Position numbers and translations under genes: made by a program
Part shown: positions 31,866 to 40,213 of the stretch, piece by piece
Layout of the letters: every line of letters starts with the position of its first letter
Numbering within the stretch: position 1 is the stretch's first letter
From: Virgibacillus_F sp049310925
Lineage (GTDB): Bacteria; Bacillota; Bacilli; Bacillales; Amphibacillaceae
Length of the DNA stretch: 40,259 bases
Assembly: GCF_049310925.1 (NCBI RefSeq)
Contig: NZ_JBMERP010000031.1
Location: 1 to 40,259 of the forward strand
Reading direction: 5' to 3'
The notes under the pieces: generated by a model
Told to the model about the DNA's origin: nothing
What the model saw: the letters and a program-made list of their open reading frames with translations, nothing else
The model's database searches: none

Positions 31866-32486
31866 TTATTTGGTTAATTTTGATAGTGTTTTTAAAATGG
31901 GGTTGCTGGGTTTATTAGGAACCTCGTGGTGATGTCTGCATCTTGGTTCATATGATTCTGACGCCCCAACCAGAATAATTGGATCATCATATGATGCTGG
32001 TCTACCGTTAATTAGTCTCTGAGTTCGACTTGCAGGAGATCCACACACCGGACATATAGCATTTAGTTTTGTTACCGATTCACATAATGCCATCAATTTT
32101 GGCATCGGTCCAAACGGTTCACCGCGAAAATCAGTATCAAGACCCGCAATAATTACACGAATGCCTTTATTAGCAAGCTCGTCAGCAACATCAACAACAC
32201 TTTCATCAAAAAATTGAACTTCATCGATTCCAATTATGTCGACACTGCTATCAATATGATCAAGGATTTCCTGAGAGTTTTTTACAGGTCTTGCGATTGT
32301 AGAGTTTCCATTGTGGGATACAACAGAATCCTCAGCATATCTATCGTCCAATGCAGGTTTAAATACACGTACTGATAAGTTTCCGTAAGTTGCTCGTCGG
32401 ACCCGTCTAATTAATTCTTCAGATTTTCCCGAAAACATACTTCCGCAGATTACTTCTACCCAACCACTTTGTTTCATTACGTACAT
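31866..32486 (-). CDS. tdk: Thymidine kinase (type II)
   Basis: Tdk phosphorylates thymidine in the salvage pathway. The 206-aa protein has the Walker A motif GSMFSGKS at 15-22, the catalytic Glu89 in GIDEVQFF, and a zinc-binding lasso with Cys145 and Cys148 (CPVCG), Cys183 and His186 (CRHHH), as in bacterial and human TK1-like enzymes. AAAGGAG precedes ATG. In B. subtilis tdk also lies next to rpmE and rho. Confidence 0.98.
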   Translation of the reverse strand: MYVMKQSGWVEVICGSMFSGKSEELIRRVRRATYGNLSVRVFKPALDDRYAEDSVVSHNGNSTIARPVKNSQEILDHIDSSVDIIGIDEVQFFDESVVDVADELANKGIRVIIAGLDTDFRGEPFGPMPKLMALCESVTKLNAICPVCGSPASRTQRLINGRPASYDDPIILVGASESYEPRCRHHHEVPNKPSNPILKTLSKLTK

Positions 32487-32610
32487 GATGGGTCTCCTTT
32501 CAACAATGTTGCCATAAATTTAGTACTTCCGGTTTTCTTTAGTCTACTTATTTTATCATTAAATGTAGATTTATGTAGTGGTAAATATAGTTTATTTTTC
32601 TTTTTTTATT

Positions 32611-32690
32611 AGAAAACTTGGCGTATCGCCAAGCATTAATGGCGAACGCCTTAGTTGCACTTATGCAGCAAGAAAAGTTTTTATACTTTC
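32611..32690 (+). repeat. Dispersed stem-loop repeat, copy 4 (best reference copy)
   Basis: Complete copy: AGAAAACTTGGC-GTATC-GCCAAG stem-loop, CATTAATGGCGAACGCC, TTAGTTGCACTTATGCAGCA, AGAAAAGTTTTTATACTTTC. The second half also contains GGCG/CGCC pairing. It lies upstream of tdk on the strand opposite to the genes. Confidence 0.85.
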
Positions 32691-32698
32691 CTTTTGCA

Positions 32699-32737
32699 AA
32701 ATAAAAAACAGGCAAAATTTAGACACTTTGCCTGTTT
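32699..32737 (-). terminator. Rho-independent terminator of rpmE2
   Basis: On the minus strand AAACAGGCAAA pairs with TTTGCCTGTTT (11 bp) and is followed by TTTATTTTG. Since it lies nearly 400 bp after the rpmE2 stop, the transcript would carry a long repeat-bearing 3' untranslated region. Confidence 0.88.
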
Positions 32738-32770
32738 ACTTTATAGCGGTCGCTTGCGCAATCAGCGTTC

Positions 32771-33135
32771 CACTTTTTATTACAATCCAGTTTCGGCGCT
32801 CATTGTCTAGTGACCTTCCCACTCCTCCTTACGATAAGTCAACATCAATTCGCTTTGCTCATTGTGTTTCCTTTATCTCATGCGGAGTAGTCCAGCTCAT
32901 ACGACAATAAAAGAGCGCCTACACTTTTTATTACAATCCAGCTTCGGCTCCTAGAAGCTGCCGTCATAAGCAATTGACACTTTAAACGCCAAAAATCAGG
33001 CGTTTTCGGTCTCTTGCTTATGCGTCCGCTTCTGAACAGTCGCCTACACTTTTTATTACAATCCAGTTTCGTGAGCTAGCTGCTCGTGTCGTAAGCATTT
33101 CGCAGCTGAGCAAGCTCACTACACTTTTTATTACA
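32771..33135 (-). repeat. Array of four related repeat modules behind rpmE2
   Basis: CACTTTTTATTACAATCCAG occurs exactly at 32771, 32922 and 33047, and its first 14 bp again at 33122, where ATTA overlaps the rpmE2 stop. Spacings are 151, 125 and 75 bp. The intervening modules contain hairpin-forming words (AACGCC/GGCGTT near 32984-33005, GCTTATG/CATAAGC) and TTTCCTTTATCTC, GATAAGTCAACATC shared with the element in the atp operon. Confidence 0.8.
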
Positions 33136-33373
33136 TATTATATTTTTTCTTGAATCGGTCTACACGGCCGCCGACTTTGTCAGCTTTTTGTTTACCAGTG
33201 TAGAATGGGTGTGAATCTGAACTTATTTCTACACGAATCAATGGGTATGAATTACCATCGTTCCATTCAATTGTTTCTTCTGAGTTTTGAGTAGAACCAG
33301 TTAGAAACTTGAATTCTGAACTTGTATCAAGAAATACTACTTTTCTGTATTCCGGATGAATGTCTTTTTTCAT
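33131..33373 (-). CDS. rpmE2: Ribosomal protein L31, type B (zinc-free)
   Basis: This 80-aa protein of the large ribosomal subunit begins MKKDIHPEYRKVVF and has the DSHPFYTGKQK motif. It contains no cysteine, so it lacks the zinc-binding CxxC sites of type A L31 and has the longer type B form. It occupies the rho-tdk position where B. subtilis encodes the zinc-binding type A RpmE. AAAGGAG precedes ATG. No Zur box was recognised upstream. Confidence 0.97.
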   Translation of the reverse strand: MKKDIHPEYRKVVFLDTSSEFKFLTGSTQNSEETIEWNDGNSYPLIRVEISSDSHPFYTGKQKADKVGGRVDRFKKKYNM

Positions 33374-33556
33374 GTCATTACACTCCTTTTTGCCCTGAGT
33401 CCTTTAGAAACAGAGTTATTGTAAGAGCCATCATAGGTTTAATACCTTATCGAAACTCACATAAAGTCATTATACCAGTCAGGTGAGTTGATTGCAATGA
33501 AATCTCCTCAAACTATCTACTGAAAAATCATGGTAAATCCACCTGATAGTTTCTTA

Positions 33557-34837
33557 CTATTTTTTTGCGGCACGCCGCTCCATTTCTTCATCCATTTGCT
33601 TAAAGAAATCTTCATTATTCTTAGAGCTTTTTAAACGTTTCATAAAGCGTTCAAGGAAGCCATGTGAATCCTGCATTGTTTTTCTGATTGCCCATACTTT
33701 ATCCAAGTGGGATTTTGGAACAAGCAGTTCTTCTTTTCGGGTTCCAGAACGTAAAATGTCTATAGCTGGGAAAATACGACGTTCTGCCAGGTTACGATCC
33801 AGATGTAATTCCATATTACCGGTACCCTTGAATTCCTCATAGATAACGTCATCCATCCGTGACCCTGTATCAACTAGTGCAGTTGCTAAGATAGTGAAAC
33901 TTCCACCTTCTTCAATGTTTCTTGCTGCACCGAAGAAACGCTTGGGACGATGAAATGCTGCTGGGTCTATACCTCCTGATAACGTTCTACCACTTGGTGG
34001 AATTACAAGGTTGTATGCTCTTGCAAGCCTTGTGATACTGTCCATTAGTACAATGACGTCACGCTTGTGCTCTACTAATCGCATTGCTCTTTCAAGTACC
34101 AGCTCAGATACTTTAATATGGCTTTCAGGTACTTCATCAAAAGTTGAGCTAACGACATCAACGTCAGGGTGCACAGAACGTTCTATATCTGTAACCTCTT
34201 CCGGACGTTCGTCTACTAACAAAATAATTAACTTTGCTGTAGGATGGTTTTTTGAGATACTATTTGCTATTTCTTTTAATAGCATTGTTTTTCCAGCTTT
34301 TGGAGGAGCAACAATGAGACCACGCTGTCCAAATCCAACTGGTGTCATTAAATCAATAATTCTAGTAGACAAGTTAGTTGCTTCAATCTCGAGCTTCATA
34401 TGTCTATCTGGGTACAACGCTGTCAAGGCAGGGAAATGAACACGCTCTTTCGCGCTCTCAGGGTCATCACCGTTTACCGCGTCAACATGCAACAAACCAT
34501 AATACCGTTCATTTTCCTTTGGTGGGCGTACTTTTCCAGATACTTTGTCACCGTTTCGTAAATCAAAACGACGTATCTGGGAAGCAGATATATAGATGTC
34601 CTCTGCACTTGATGAGTAGTTGATTGGACGGAGAAAACCGAAGCCCTCTGAAGGAATTATTTCAAGAATTCCATTCATAAATAAAAACCCGTCTTTTTCT
34701 GCCTGTGCTTTTAATATAGAAAAAATAAGTTCACGCTTTGTTAGTTTTGCATAGTAAGAGACTTTATACTCTTTCGCTAGAGCATAAATATCTTTCAATG
34801 TTAATGTCTCTAGATTTGATATTGTCAATTCTGCCAT
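33557..34837 (-). CDS. rho: Transcription termination factor Rho
   Basis: Rho is a hexameric RNA-dependent ATPase/helicase. The product has the N-terminal helical domain (LTLKDIYALAKEYKV), the cold-shock RNA-binding domain (GFGFLRP about 65-71), Walker A APPKAGKT at about 177-184, Walker B VIVLMDS and the Q/R loops with PKRFFGAARN. Start placed at ATG 34837 (426 aa), since the GTG 12 bp upstream lies inside the AGGTGTGG site. A leader hairpin at 34922-34967 could relate to autoregulation. Confidence 0.98.
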   Translation of the reverse strand: MAELTISNLETLTLKDIYALAKEYKVSYYAKLTKRELIFSILKAQAEKDGFLFMNGILEIIPSEGFGFLRPINYSSSAEDIYISASQIRRFDLRNGDKVSGKVRPPKENERYYGLLHVDAVNGDDPESAKERVHFPALTALYPDRHMKLEIEATNLSTRIIDLMTPVGFGQRGLIVAPPKAGKTMLLKEIANSISKNHPTAKLIILLVDERPEEVTDIERSVHPDVDVVSSTFDEVPESHIKVSELVLERAMRLVEHKRDVIVLMDSITRLARAYNLVIPPSGRTLSGGIDPAAFHRPKRFFGAARNIEEGGSFTILATALVDTGSRMDDVIYEEFKGTGNMELHLDRNLAERRIFPAIDILRSGTRKEELLVPKSHLDKVWAIRKTMQDSHGFLERFMKRLKSSKNNEDFFKQMDEEMERRAAKK

Positions 34838-35150
34838 AAAAATCACCACACCTATTTATTTTTGATTTCTGCTTTCGGGAAACTTTCTAGTCCTGTAAGT
34901 AAAATTAGTTGACCGACTTTTAGAAAAACCAGGATTCGCCTCTATGAAAAAAGGCGCAGTTTTTCCTATACTTAATTCCATGAACTTATAGGTGGAACTT
35001 GTAATCGATGTGATTTCCTTTTCTAGTATGAAGATGAATTCATGAAGATAGGAAGAAATGTCGGAAGTAAAAGCTGGAGTATCTTTATTCGTACGGTGTC
35101 ATTATACTGACGTTTGCCTCACCTTAAATGTTGGATGGACAAGTTTTCTT

Positions 35151-35226
35151 AGAAAACTTGGCTTTTCGCCAAGCCTTTATGGCCACTTAGTTGCACTTAT
35201 GCAGCATAGGAGAGTTTTATACTTTC
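35151..35226 (+). repeat. Dispersed stem-loop repeat, copy 5
   Basis: AGAAAACTTGGC-TTTTC-GCCAAG, CCTTTATGGCC, ACTTAGTTGCACTTATGCAGC split here at ACTTAGTTGCACTTAT, ending TTTTATACTTTC. It has lost the GCGAACGCC stretch relative to copy 4. Confidence 0.82.
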
Positions 35227-35344
35227 ACATCTGCCAAATGTAAACTATCTTATCCAAAATCTACTACTAGTAAACATCTACAATTTTAAACGTTTCACCA
35301 CCAAGATTCAACTCTATTTTATAAACTGTCACTAGTAATAGATA

Positions 35345-35370
35345 AGGAAGCCAAGGTTTTATGGCTTCCT
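35345..35370 (-). terminator. Probable terminator after glpX
   Basis: AGGAAGCCA and TGGCTTCCT pair over 8 nt on the minus strand, 16 bp after the glpX stop. The following TATCTATTA is a weak T-run. Confidence 0.5.
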
Positions 35371-35385
35371 CACCGAAATGTTCCT

Positions 35386-36354
35386 TTATTGTTCCATTAC
35401 AAGATTTGGCTTTTTCTGTAAGCTGTGTTCACCATCGATAAACCTGACAGTACCACTTTTCGCCCGCATTACAACGGTTTGGGTTGTTGCTTTTGCACCT
35501 TTGAATTGTACACCTTTTAACAACTCTCCGTCTGTAACACCAGTTGCAGCGAATATAGCGTCATCTCCACCACAAAAATCCTGCATCGTTAAAACTTTAT
35601 CAAAATCAGAAATGCCCATTTTCACGCAACGCTCGCGTTCTTCGTCATTTGATGGAATTAATTTGCCTTGAAGCTCTCCACCTAAACATTTTAAAGCAAC
35701 GGCTGCTAATACCCCTTCAGGAGCTCCACCGATACCAAACAGAATGTCTACACCAGTATCATCAAAAGCAGTGTTCATTGCTGCAGCGACATCACCATCA
35801 GAGATCAATTTAATTCTTGCACCCGCATCACGAATCTCTTGAATTAGTTCTGCATGGCGAGGGCGATCAAGGACTGTTGCAACTACATCTTCTATATTTT
35901 TACCTTTGGCTTCTGCAACGATTTGTAAATTTTTAAGAGTCGAATAATTAATACTGACTTTACCTACAGATTCAGGTCCTACTGCTAGTTTATTCATGTA
36001 CATATCAGGTGCATGCAAGAGTGTTTTATGATCTGCAATTGCAATAACTGCTAATGCATTCCAAGTCCCCTGTGCTACGATGTTTGTCCCTTCCAATGGA
36101 TCAACAGCTACATCAACGCTTGGACCAGTACCAGTTCCAAGACTTTCACCTATATAGAGCATTGGTGCTTCATCCATCTCGCCTTCCCCAATAACAACTG
36201 TACCCTTCATCGGGATTGTATCAAAAACGTCACGCATAGCAGATGTTGCTGCGTCATCGGCCTCTTCTTTCTTTCCTCTACCCATCCAACGAGCTGATGA
36301 TAAGGCCGCAGCTTCTGTTACACGGACTATTTCCATGGTTAAACTTCTTTCCAT
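35386..36354 (-). CDS. glpX: Fructose-1,6-bisphosphatase, class II
   Basis: GlpX dephosphorylates fructose-1,6-bisphosphate in gluconeogenesis. The 322-aa protein has the metal-binding and catalytic motifs GEGEMDEAPMLYIGE (about 56-70) and AVDPLEGTNIV (about 85-95), and the C-terminal GGAPEGVLAAVALKCLGG. The N-terminus MERSLTMEIVRVTEAAALSSARWMGRG resembles B. subtilis GlpX, confirming this ATG, which follows GGGAGAG. Next to the second murA, as in B. subtilis. Confidence 0.98.
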   Translation of the reverse strand: MERSLTMEIVRVTEAAALSSARWMGRGKKEEADDAATSAMRDVFDTIPMKGTVVIGEGEMDEAPMLYIGESLGTGTGPSVDVAVDPLEGTNIVAQGTWNALAVIAIADHKTLLHAPDMYMNKLAVGPESVGKVSINYSTLKNLQIVAEAKGKNIEDVVATVLDRPRHAELIQEIRDAGARIKLISDGDVAAAMNTAFDDTGVDILFGIGGAPEGVLAAVALKCLGGELQGKLIPSNDEERERCVKMGISDFDKVLTMQDFCGGDDAIFAATGVTDGELLKGVQFKGAKATTQTVVMRAKSGTVRFIDGEHSLQKKPNLVMEQ

Positions 36355-36468
36355 GATTGATTTCTCTCCCTCTGATTATGTATTTTTAAAAATCCCCAAT
36401 TCTAGAATCCTCACTGCCTACTAACAAAAAACGTTGACAGTTGAATTTGAACACAAACCTAACACGCC

Positions 36469-36485
36469 TGACCTAAATTAGGTCA
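36469..36485. promoter_or_regulatory. Perfect 8-bp palindrome between murA2 and glpX
   Basis: TGACCTAA-A-TTAGGTCA lies 14 bp after the murA2 stop and 115 bp before the glpX start. It may be a protein-binding operator; there is no T-run, so it is not a terminator. A further GTTAGG lies nearby. Confidence 0.35.
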
Positions 36486-36498
36486 AGAGTGCTGATTT

Positions 36499-37785
36499 TT
36501 AAGAGTTCTGGAATTGTTCAATTTCATGCTCTGACATTTCTTCCCGCCATACATTTGCACCTAAGTTAACTAGTTTTTCCGTAATTTTTTCATAACCACG
36601 ATCAACGTGTTCGAGTCCTGTAATTTCGGTGATGCCATTTGCCATTAAGCCAGCAATTATTAACGCTGCTCCCGCACGCAGGTCTGATGCTTTTACGCGC
36701 GCACCCTCAAGCTGAACTGGTCCTGACACGATTGCTGATCCACCTTCTACTTTAATTATAGCATTCATTCTTCTTAATTCATCAATATGCTTTAATCGGG
36801 CAGAATAAATAGTATCAGTAACTACACCTGTGTTGACCGCTTTCGTGAGCAACGTGGTGAATGGTTGTTGTAGATCAGTTGGGAACCCGGGGTATACCAG
36901 TGTTTTGATATCAACACTTTTCAATGGCCCTCTTGATGCAATCAAGAGCTGTTCATCACTTTCCTCAACAGTTACACCCATTTCACGAAGTTTTGCAAGT
37001 ACAGATTCTAAATGCTGCGGGATAACATTATCAATTACCACTTCACTACCCATGGCAGCTGCAGCTATTGCATATGTGCCAGCTTCAATTCGGTCTGGAA
37101 TTATGGTATGCGTACATCCATGCAGGGAGGAAACACCTTCGATACGAATTTCATCAGTTCCTACACCCTTGATTTTTGCACCCATGTTTGTTAATAGGGT
37201 TGCAACATCAATAATTTCCGGTTCTTTAGCAGCATTTTCGATGACTGTTTTCCCTTTAGCTTTAACTGCTGCCAGCATAATATTGATGGTTGCCCCGACA
37301 CTTGAGACGTCTAAATAGATACGTGCCCCAGTTAGTTCCTTTGCCCGTATATAAATTGCTCCCTGTTCATTGGTAACTACTGCTCCAAGTGCTTCAAATC
37401 CTTTAATGTGCTGATCGATCGGCCGTGGTCCTAAATGACAACCACCTGGAAGCCCAATAACAGCTTGATTGAACTTGCCAAGCATTGCCCCCATAAAATA
37501 ATAGGATGCACGCAGTTTTTTTACTTTGCCATTTGGTAAAGGCATCGAAACCATATGCTCAGGATCGATTGTTACCTTTTGTCCGTCCCACTCGACTTTC
37601 CCACCAATTTCTTCAAGCAAGTCTCCAAGTGTGTAGACGTCCGAAATCTCTGGTAACCCCTCAATCGTTACGTCTGAATCAGCTAAAATAGCAGCAGGAA
37701 GTAATGCAACTGCACTATTTTTTGCACCACTAATTCTAACTTGACCTTTTAAAAGGTTTCCACCTTCAACTAACATTTTTTGCAT
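36499..37785 (-). CDS. murA2: UDP-N-acetylglucosamine 1-carboxyvinyltransferase (second paralogue, MurAB/MurZ)
   Basis: This 428-aa MurA paralogue has Cys116 in PGGCHLGPRPIDQH, SGAKNSAVALLPA near the N-terminus and YPGFPTDLQ and DLRAGAALIIAGL later. Clostridial/bacillar Firmicutes usually carry two active MurA enzymes; the copy between tal and glpX corresponds to B. subtilis murAB (murZ). It differs from the 4896-6233 copy in many core positions (GGCHLGPRP versus GGCAIGSRP). ATG follows a GAGGG site. Confidence 0.97.
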   Translation of the reverse strand: MQKMLVEGGNLLKGQVRISGAKNSAVALLPAAILADSDVTIEGLPEISDVYTLGDLLEEIGGKVEWDGQKVTIDPEHMVSMPLPNGKVKKLRASYYFMGAMLGKFNQAVIGLPGGCHLGPRPIDQHIKGFEALGAVVTNEQGAIYIRAKELTGARIYLDVSSVGATINIMLAAVKAKGKTVIENAAKEPEIIDVATLLTNMGAKIKGVGTDEIRIEGVSSLHGCTHTIIPDRIEAGTYAIAAAAMGSEVVIDNVIPQHLESVLAKLREMGVTVEESDEQLLIASRGPLKSVDIKTLVYPGFPTDLQQPFTTLLTKAVNTGVVTDTIYSARLKHIDELRRMNAIIKVEGGSAIVSGPVQLEGARVKASDLRAGAALIIAGLMANGITEITGLEHVDRGYEKITEKLVNLGANVWREEMSEHEIEQFQNS

Positions 37786-37928
37786 TTAAGAACCCTCTTT
37801 TCGAGGCTGTCCAAATTTATTTTGAACACTCATGTTTGATTTATTTCCTAGGTTGTACAATTTTTCCAATCTAATACTATACGCTTTGTATTTCTGTTAA
37901 ACATTGTTAAATAGATTTGGCTTTTTGT

Positions 37929-38567
37929 TTACTTTTTATTCCAGTCTGCAAGGAACTTTTCAATACCCTGGTCTGTTAAAGGATGTTTTACAAGTTGAGC
38001 TAAAATTTTGTATGGGATTGTTGCAATGTGTGCACCGTTTAATGCTGAGTCTGTCACATGTAAAGGATGTCTGATAGAGGCTGCAATAATTTCTGTATCT
38101 ATTCCATGACGGTCAAAGATTCCAGCAATGGTTGCTATTAAATCCATTCCATCCTGTCCGATATCGTCAAGACGACCTAAGAAAGGAGATACATAGGACG
38201 CTCCTGCACGGGCTGCTAAAAGTGCCTGGTTTGCATTAAAAATTAATGTAACGTTCGTTTTAATATTTAAATCACTAAATGCTTTAACAGCTTTTAGTCC
38301 TTCAAGCGTCATTGGAACCTTAACTGTTATATTTGGTGCAATAGCAGCTAGTTCCTTACCTTCTTCAATCATACCTTCTGCATCTTCGGCAATCACTTCT
38401 GCACTCACAGACCCAGAAACTTCGTCTGTAATTTCTTTTAGGCGGTCATGAAACGAGATACCTTCTTTTGCTACAAGGCTTGGGTTTGTTGTTACTCCAG
38501 CTAAAATTCCTAACGCATTAGCAAAACGAATTTCTTCAATATTAGCTGTATCTATAAAAAACTTCAT
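37929..38567 (-). CDS. tal: Small transaldolase / fructose-6-phosphate aldolase family protein (YwjH)
   Basis: The 212-aa protein belongs to the short TalC/MipB/FSA subfamily. It starts MKFFIDTANIEEIR, has GVTTNPSLVAKEG at about 24-36, the Schiff-base Lys83 in ITVKVPMT, and SYVSPFLGRLDDIG. Members are either transaldolases of the pentose phosphate pathway or fructose-6-phosphate aldolases; sequence alone does not decide. Gene order fbaA-tal-murA2-glpX equals B. subtilis fbaA-ywjH-murAB-glpX. ATG follows GAGGAG. Confidence 0.96.
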   Translation of the reverse strand: MKFFIDTANIEEIRFANALGILAGVTTNPSLVAKEGISFHDRLKEITDEVSGSVSAEVIAEDAEGMIEEGKELAAIAPNITVKVPMTLEGLKAVKAFSDLNIKTNVTLIFNANQALLAARAGASYVSPFLGRLDDIGQDGMDLIATIAGIFDRHGIDTEIIAASIRHPLHVTDSALNGAHIATIPYKILAQLVKHPLTDQGIEKFLADWNKK

Positions 38568-38668
38568 ATATTTGTTCTCCTCACTTGTTTAGAAAAACCT
38601 CGGTTTGCATTGCAGGACACGAAGTTTATCTAAAAAATTTATTTACTGCTCTTATTATAGCAGTATGG

Positions 38669-38704
38669 ACGTAAGCAAAAAATATGTTTTCTTTTTGCTT
38701 ACGT
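38669..38704. other. Inverted repeat between fbaA and tal
   Basis: ACGTAAGCAAAAA and TTTTTGCTTACGT form a perfect 13-bp stem, 34 bp after the fbaA stop. No T-run follows on the minus strand beyond the arm itself, so it is either a weak terminator or a structure in the fbaA-tal message. Confidence 0.55.
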
Positions 38705-38737
38705 ATGTTACTACTTAGGCTTTTCCTTATAGGTTAC

Positions 38738-39601
38738 TTATGCTTGTTTAGCTGAACCAAATTCACGCATTTTACCCATAACTGTTTCTTTAATTGCGTC
38801 GCGACCAGGACCCATATATTTTCTTGGATCATATTGGTTTGGTTGTTCAGCTAATACTTCTCTGATTTTTTTCGCTTGGGAAATTTGATTTTCAGTATTT
38901 ACATTAATCTTTGCACTACCTAATGAAATAGCACGTTTAATGTCATTTGTAGGAATTCCTGTTCCGCCATGCAAAACAAGTGGAATATTTGTAAGCTTCA
39001 TTACCTCTTCCATACGATCAAATCCTAGGTTAGGCTCACCTTTGTAAGGACCATGAACGGAACCTAATGCAGGCGCAAAACAATCTACATTTGTTTCTTT
39101 AACAAGTCGCTCACATTCTGATGGAATTGCATAAGCTGCTTCTGCATCATCTACAATTATATCATCTTCTTGTCCACCCACACGACCTAATTCTGCTTCT
39201 ACAGATACTCCGTGGATATGAGCAAGTTCAACAACTTTCTTTGTTACTGCAATGTTATCATCCAATGGCAGGCTTGAGGCATCAATCATAACTGATGAGA
39301 ATCCTGCATGAATTGCTTCCGCACATTTTTCAAAGCTCGAACCGTGGTCAAGATGAATAGCTACAGGAACAGTAGTCCCGTATTCTTCCATCAGGGATTT
39401 CACCATTGTTACTACTACTTTAAAGCCACTCATGTATTTAGCTGCGCCTTCTGAGACCCCTAGAATCACTGGAGACTTCTCTTCTTCAGCAGCCTGTAGA
39501 ATTGCTTGTGCATATTCCATATTATTTAAATTGAATTGTCCAACTGCATATCCGTTCTCTTTGCCCTTCTCGAGCATTTCTTTCATTGAAACCAATGGCA
39601 T
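38738..39601 (-). CDS. fbaA: Fructose-bisphosphate aldolase, class II
   Basis: FbaA cleaves fructose-1,6-bisphosphate in glycolysis and is a zinc enzyme. The 287-aa protein shows Asp85 and His86 in HLDHGSSFE (metal/catalytic), VEAELGRVGGQED, GSVHGPYKGEP and LHGGTGIP, with the later histidines as further metal ligands, and NVNTENQ. ATG follows GAGGAGG. It has a strong promoter at 39667-39694. Adjacent to spo0F as in B. subtilis. Confidence 0.99.
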   Translation of the reverse strand: MPLVSMKEMLEKGKENGYAVGQFNLNNMEYAQAILQAAEEEKSPVILGVSEGAAKYMSGFKVVVTMVKSLMEEYGTTVPVAIHLDHGSSFEKCAEAIHAGFSSVMIDASSLPLDDNIAVTKKVVELAHIHGVSVEAELGRVGGQEDDIIVDDAEAAYAIPSECERLVKETNVDCFAPALGSVHGPYKGEPNLGFDRMEEVMKLTNIPLVLHGGTGIPTNDIKRAISLGSAKINVNTENQISQAKKIREVLAEQPNQYDPRKYMGPGRDAIKETVMGKMREFGSAKQA

Positions 39602-39666
39602 TGAAAAGTCCTCCTCTTAGATGAGATGTTCACCTATTTGAATTTAATTAAGCTACATTTAGCTAC

Positions 39667-39694
39667 ATTATAAGAATACCAATTAGAGTATCAA
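39667..39694 (-). promoter_or_regulatory. Sigma-A promoter of fbaA
   Basis: On the minus strand TTGATA (39689-39694), 16 bp, TATAAT (39667-39672), about 66 bp upstream of the fbaA ATG. Confidence 0.65.
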
Positions 39695-39759
39695 GTCGCA
39701 ACAATAGAGTAGCTTAACTGAGAAATCCACTGACTAAATCCGTCAAAATGGTATATCTT

Positions 39760-39790
39760 AGAGAAACTTAGTTGCACTTATATTTTCTTA
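39760..39790 (+). repeat. Fragment of the dispersed stem-loop repeat (copy 6)
   Basis: ACTTAGTTGCACTTAT at 39766-39781 is identical to part of copy 5, followed by ATTTTCTTA. The stem-loop part is missing. It lies directly behind the spo0F stop. Confidence 0.55.
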
Positions 39791-39795
39791 TCAGT

Positions 39796-40155
39796 TTAAT
39801 ATAAGATACTATCTACAATATTACAAACTTCTTGGATATTAAATGGTTTTGCTAGTACATGCTTAACTAATGGACATGAATCTGCTTCTTTTGCCAGTAT
39901 CTCTGCTAACCCGCTCATCAATATAGCCGGAATCATTAGATTTTCACGTTCAAGTTGTTTTACTACTTGTAACCCATCCATAATTGGTAACTTGTAATCC
40001 ATTATAACTAAATCAAATTTTTCAGTATGTATATTATCTAAAGCTTCTTTACCTGTATTTGCTGTTGATACTTGATATCCTTCATTTGTGAACACTTCAT
40101 CTAATAAAAATCGAATACCTGGCTGATCATCTACAACTAAAATATGCTTTTTCAT
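39796..40155 (-). CDS. spo0F: Sporulation phosphorelay response regulator Spo0F
   Basis: Spo0F is a single-domain receiver that passes phosphate from sporulation kinases to Spo0B. The 119-aa protein starts MKKHILVVDDQPGIRFLLDEVFTNEGYQ, quoted as VVDDQPGIRFLLDEVF, very close to B. subtilis Spo0F. Asp9 and Asp10 form the acidic pocket, Asp53 (MDYKLP) is the phosphorylation site, Lys103 is conserved. The switch Thr is Ser81 (LMSGLAE). It is slightly shorter than the 124-aa B. subtilis protein. No output domain. Position next to fbaA supports the call. Confidence 0.94.
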   Translation of the reverse strand: MKKHILVVDDQPGIRFLLDEVFTNEGYQVSTANTGKEALDNIHTEKFDLVIMDYKLPIMDGLQVVKQLERENLMIPAILMSGLAEILAKEADSCPLVKHVLAKPFNIQEVCNIVDSILY

Positions 40156-40213
40156 TTCTAATATCCTTAACCTTCCCTCATTTCTTTGAAGAACGCTATC
40201 CCTAAATATTAAA

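Larger units (their letters stand above)
34838..35385. other. Gap between glpX and rho
   Basis: The 548-bp gap holds the probable glpX terminator (35345-35370), copy 5 of the dispersed repeat (35151-35226) and an inverted repeat at 34922-34967 (AGAAAAAC...GTTTTTCCT enclosing CGCC/GGCG) within the presumed rho leader. No gene was found; a 61-codon plus-strand frame over the repeat is spurious. Confidence 0.5.

Noticed and set aside
32771..33135. CRISPR-like spaced 20-mers
   Set aside because: Spacing varies from 75 to 151 bp and the intervals share sequence with each other and with the atp element.
35058..35243. Plus-strand small protein across the dispersed repeat
   Set aside because: The frame is carried by the repeat itself and is not conserved in the other copies.
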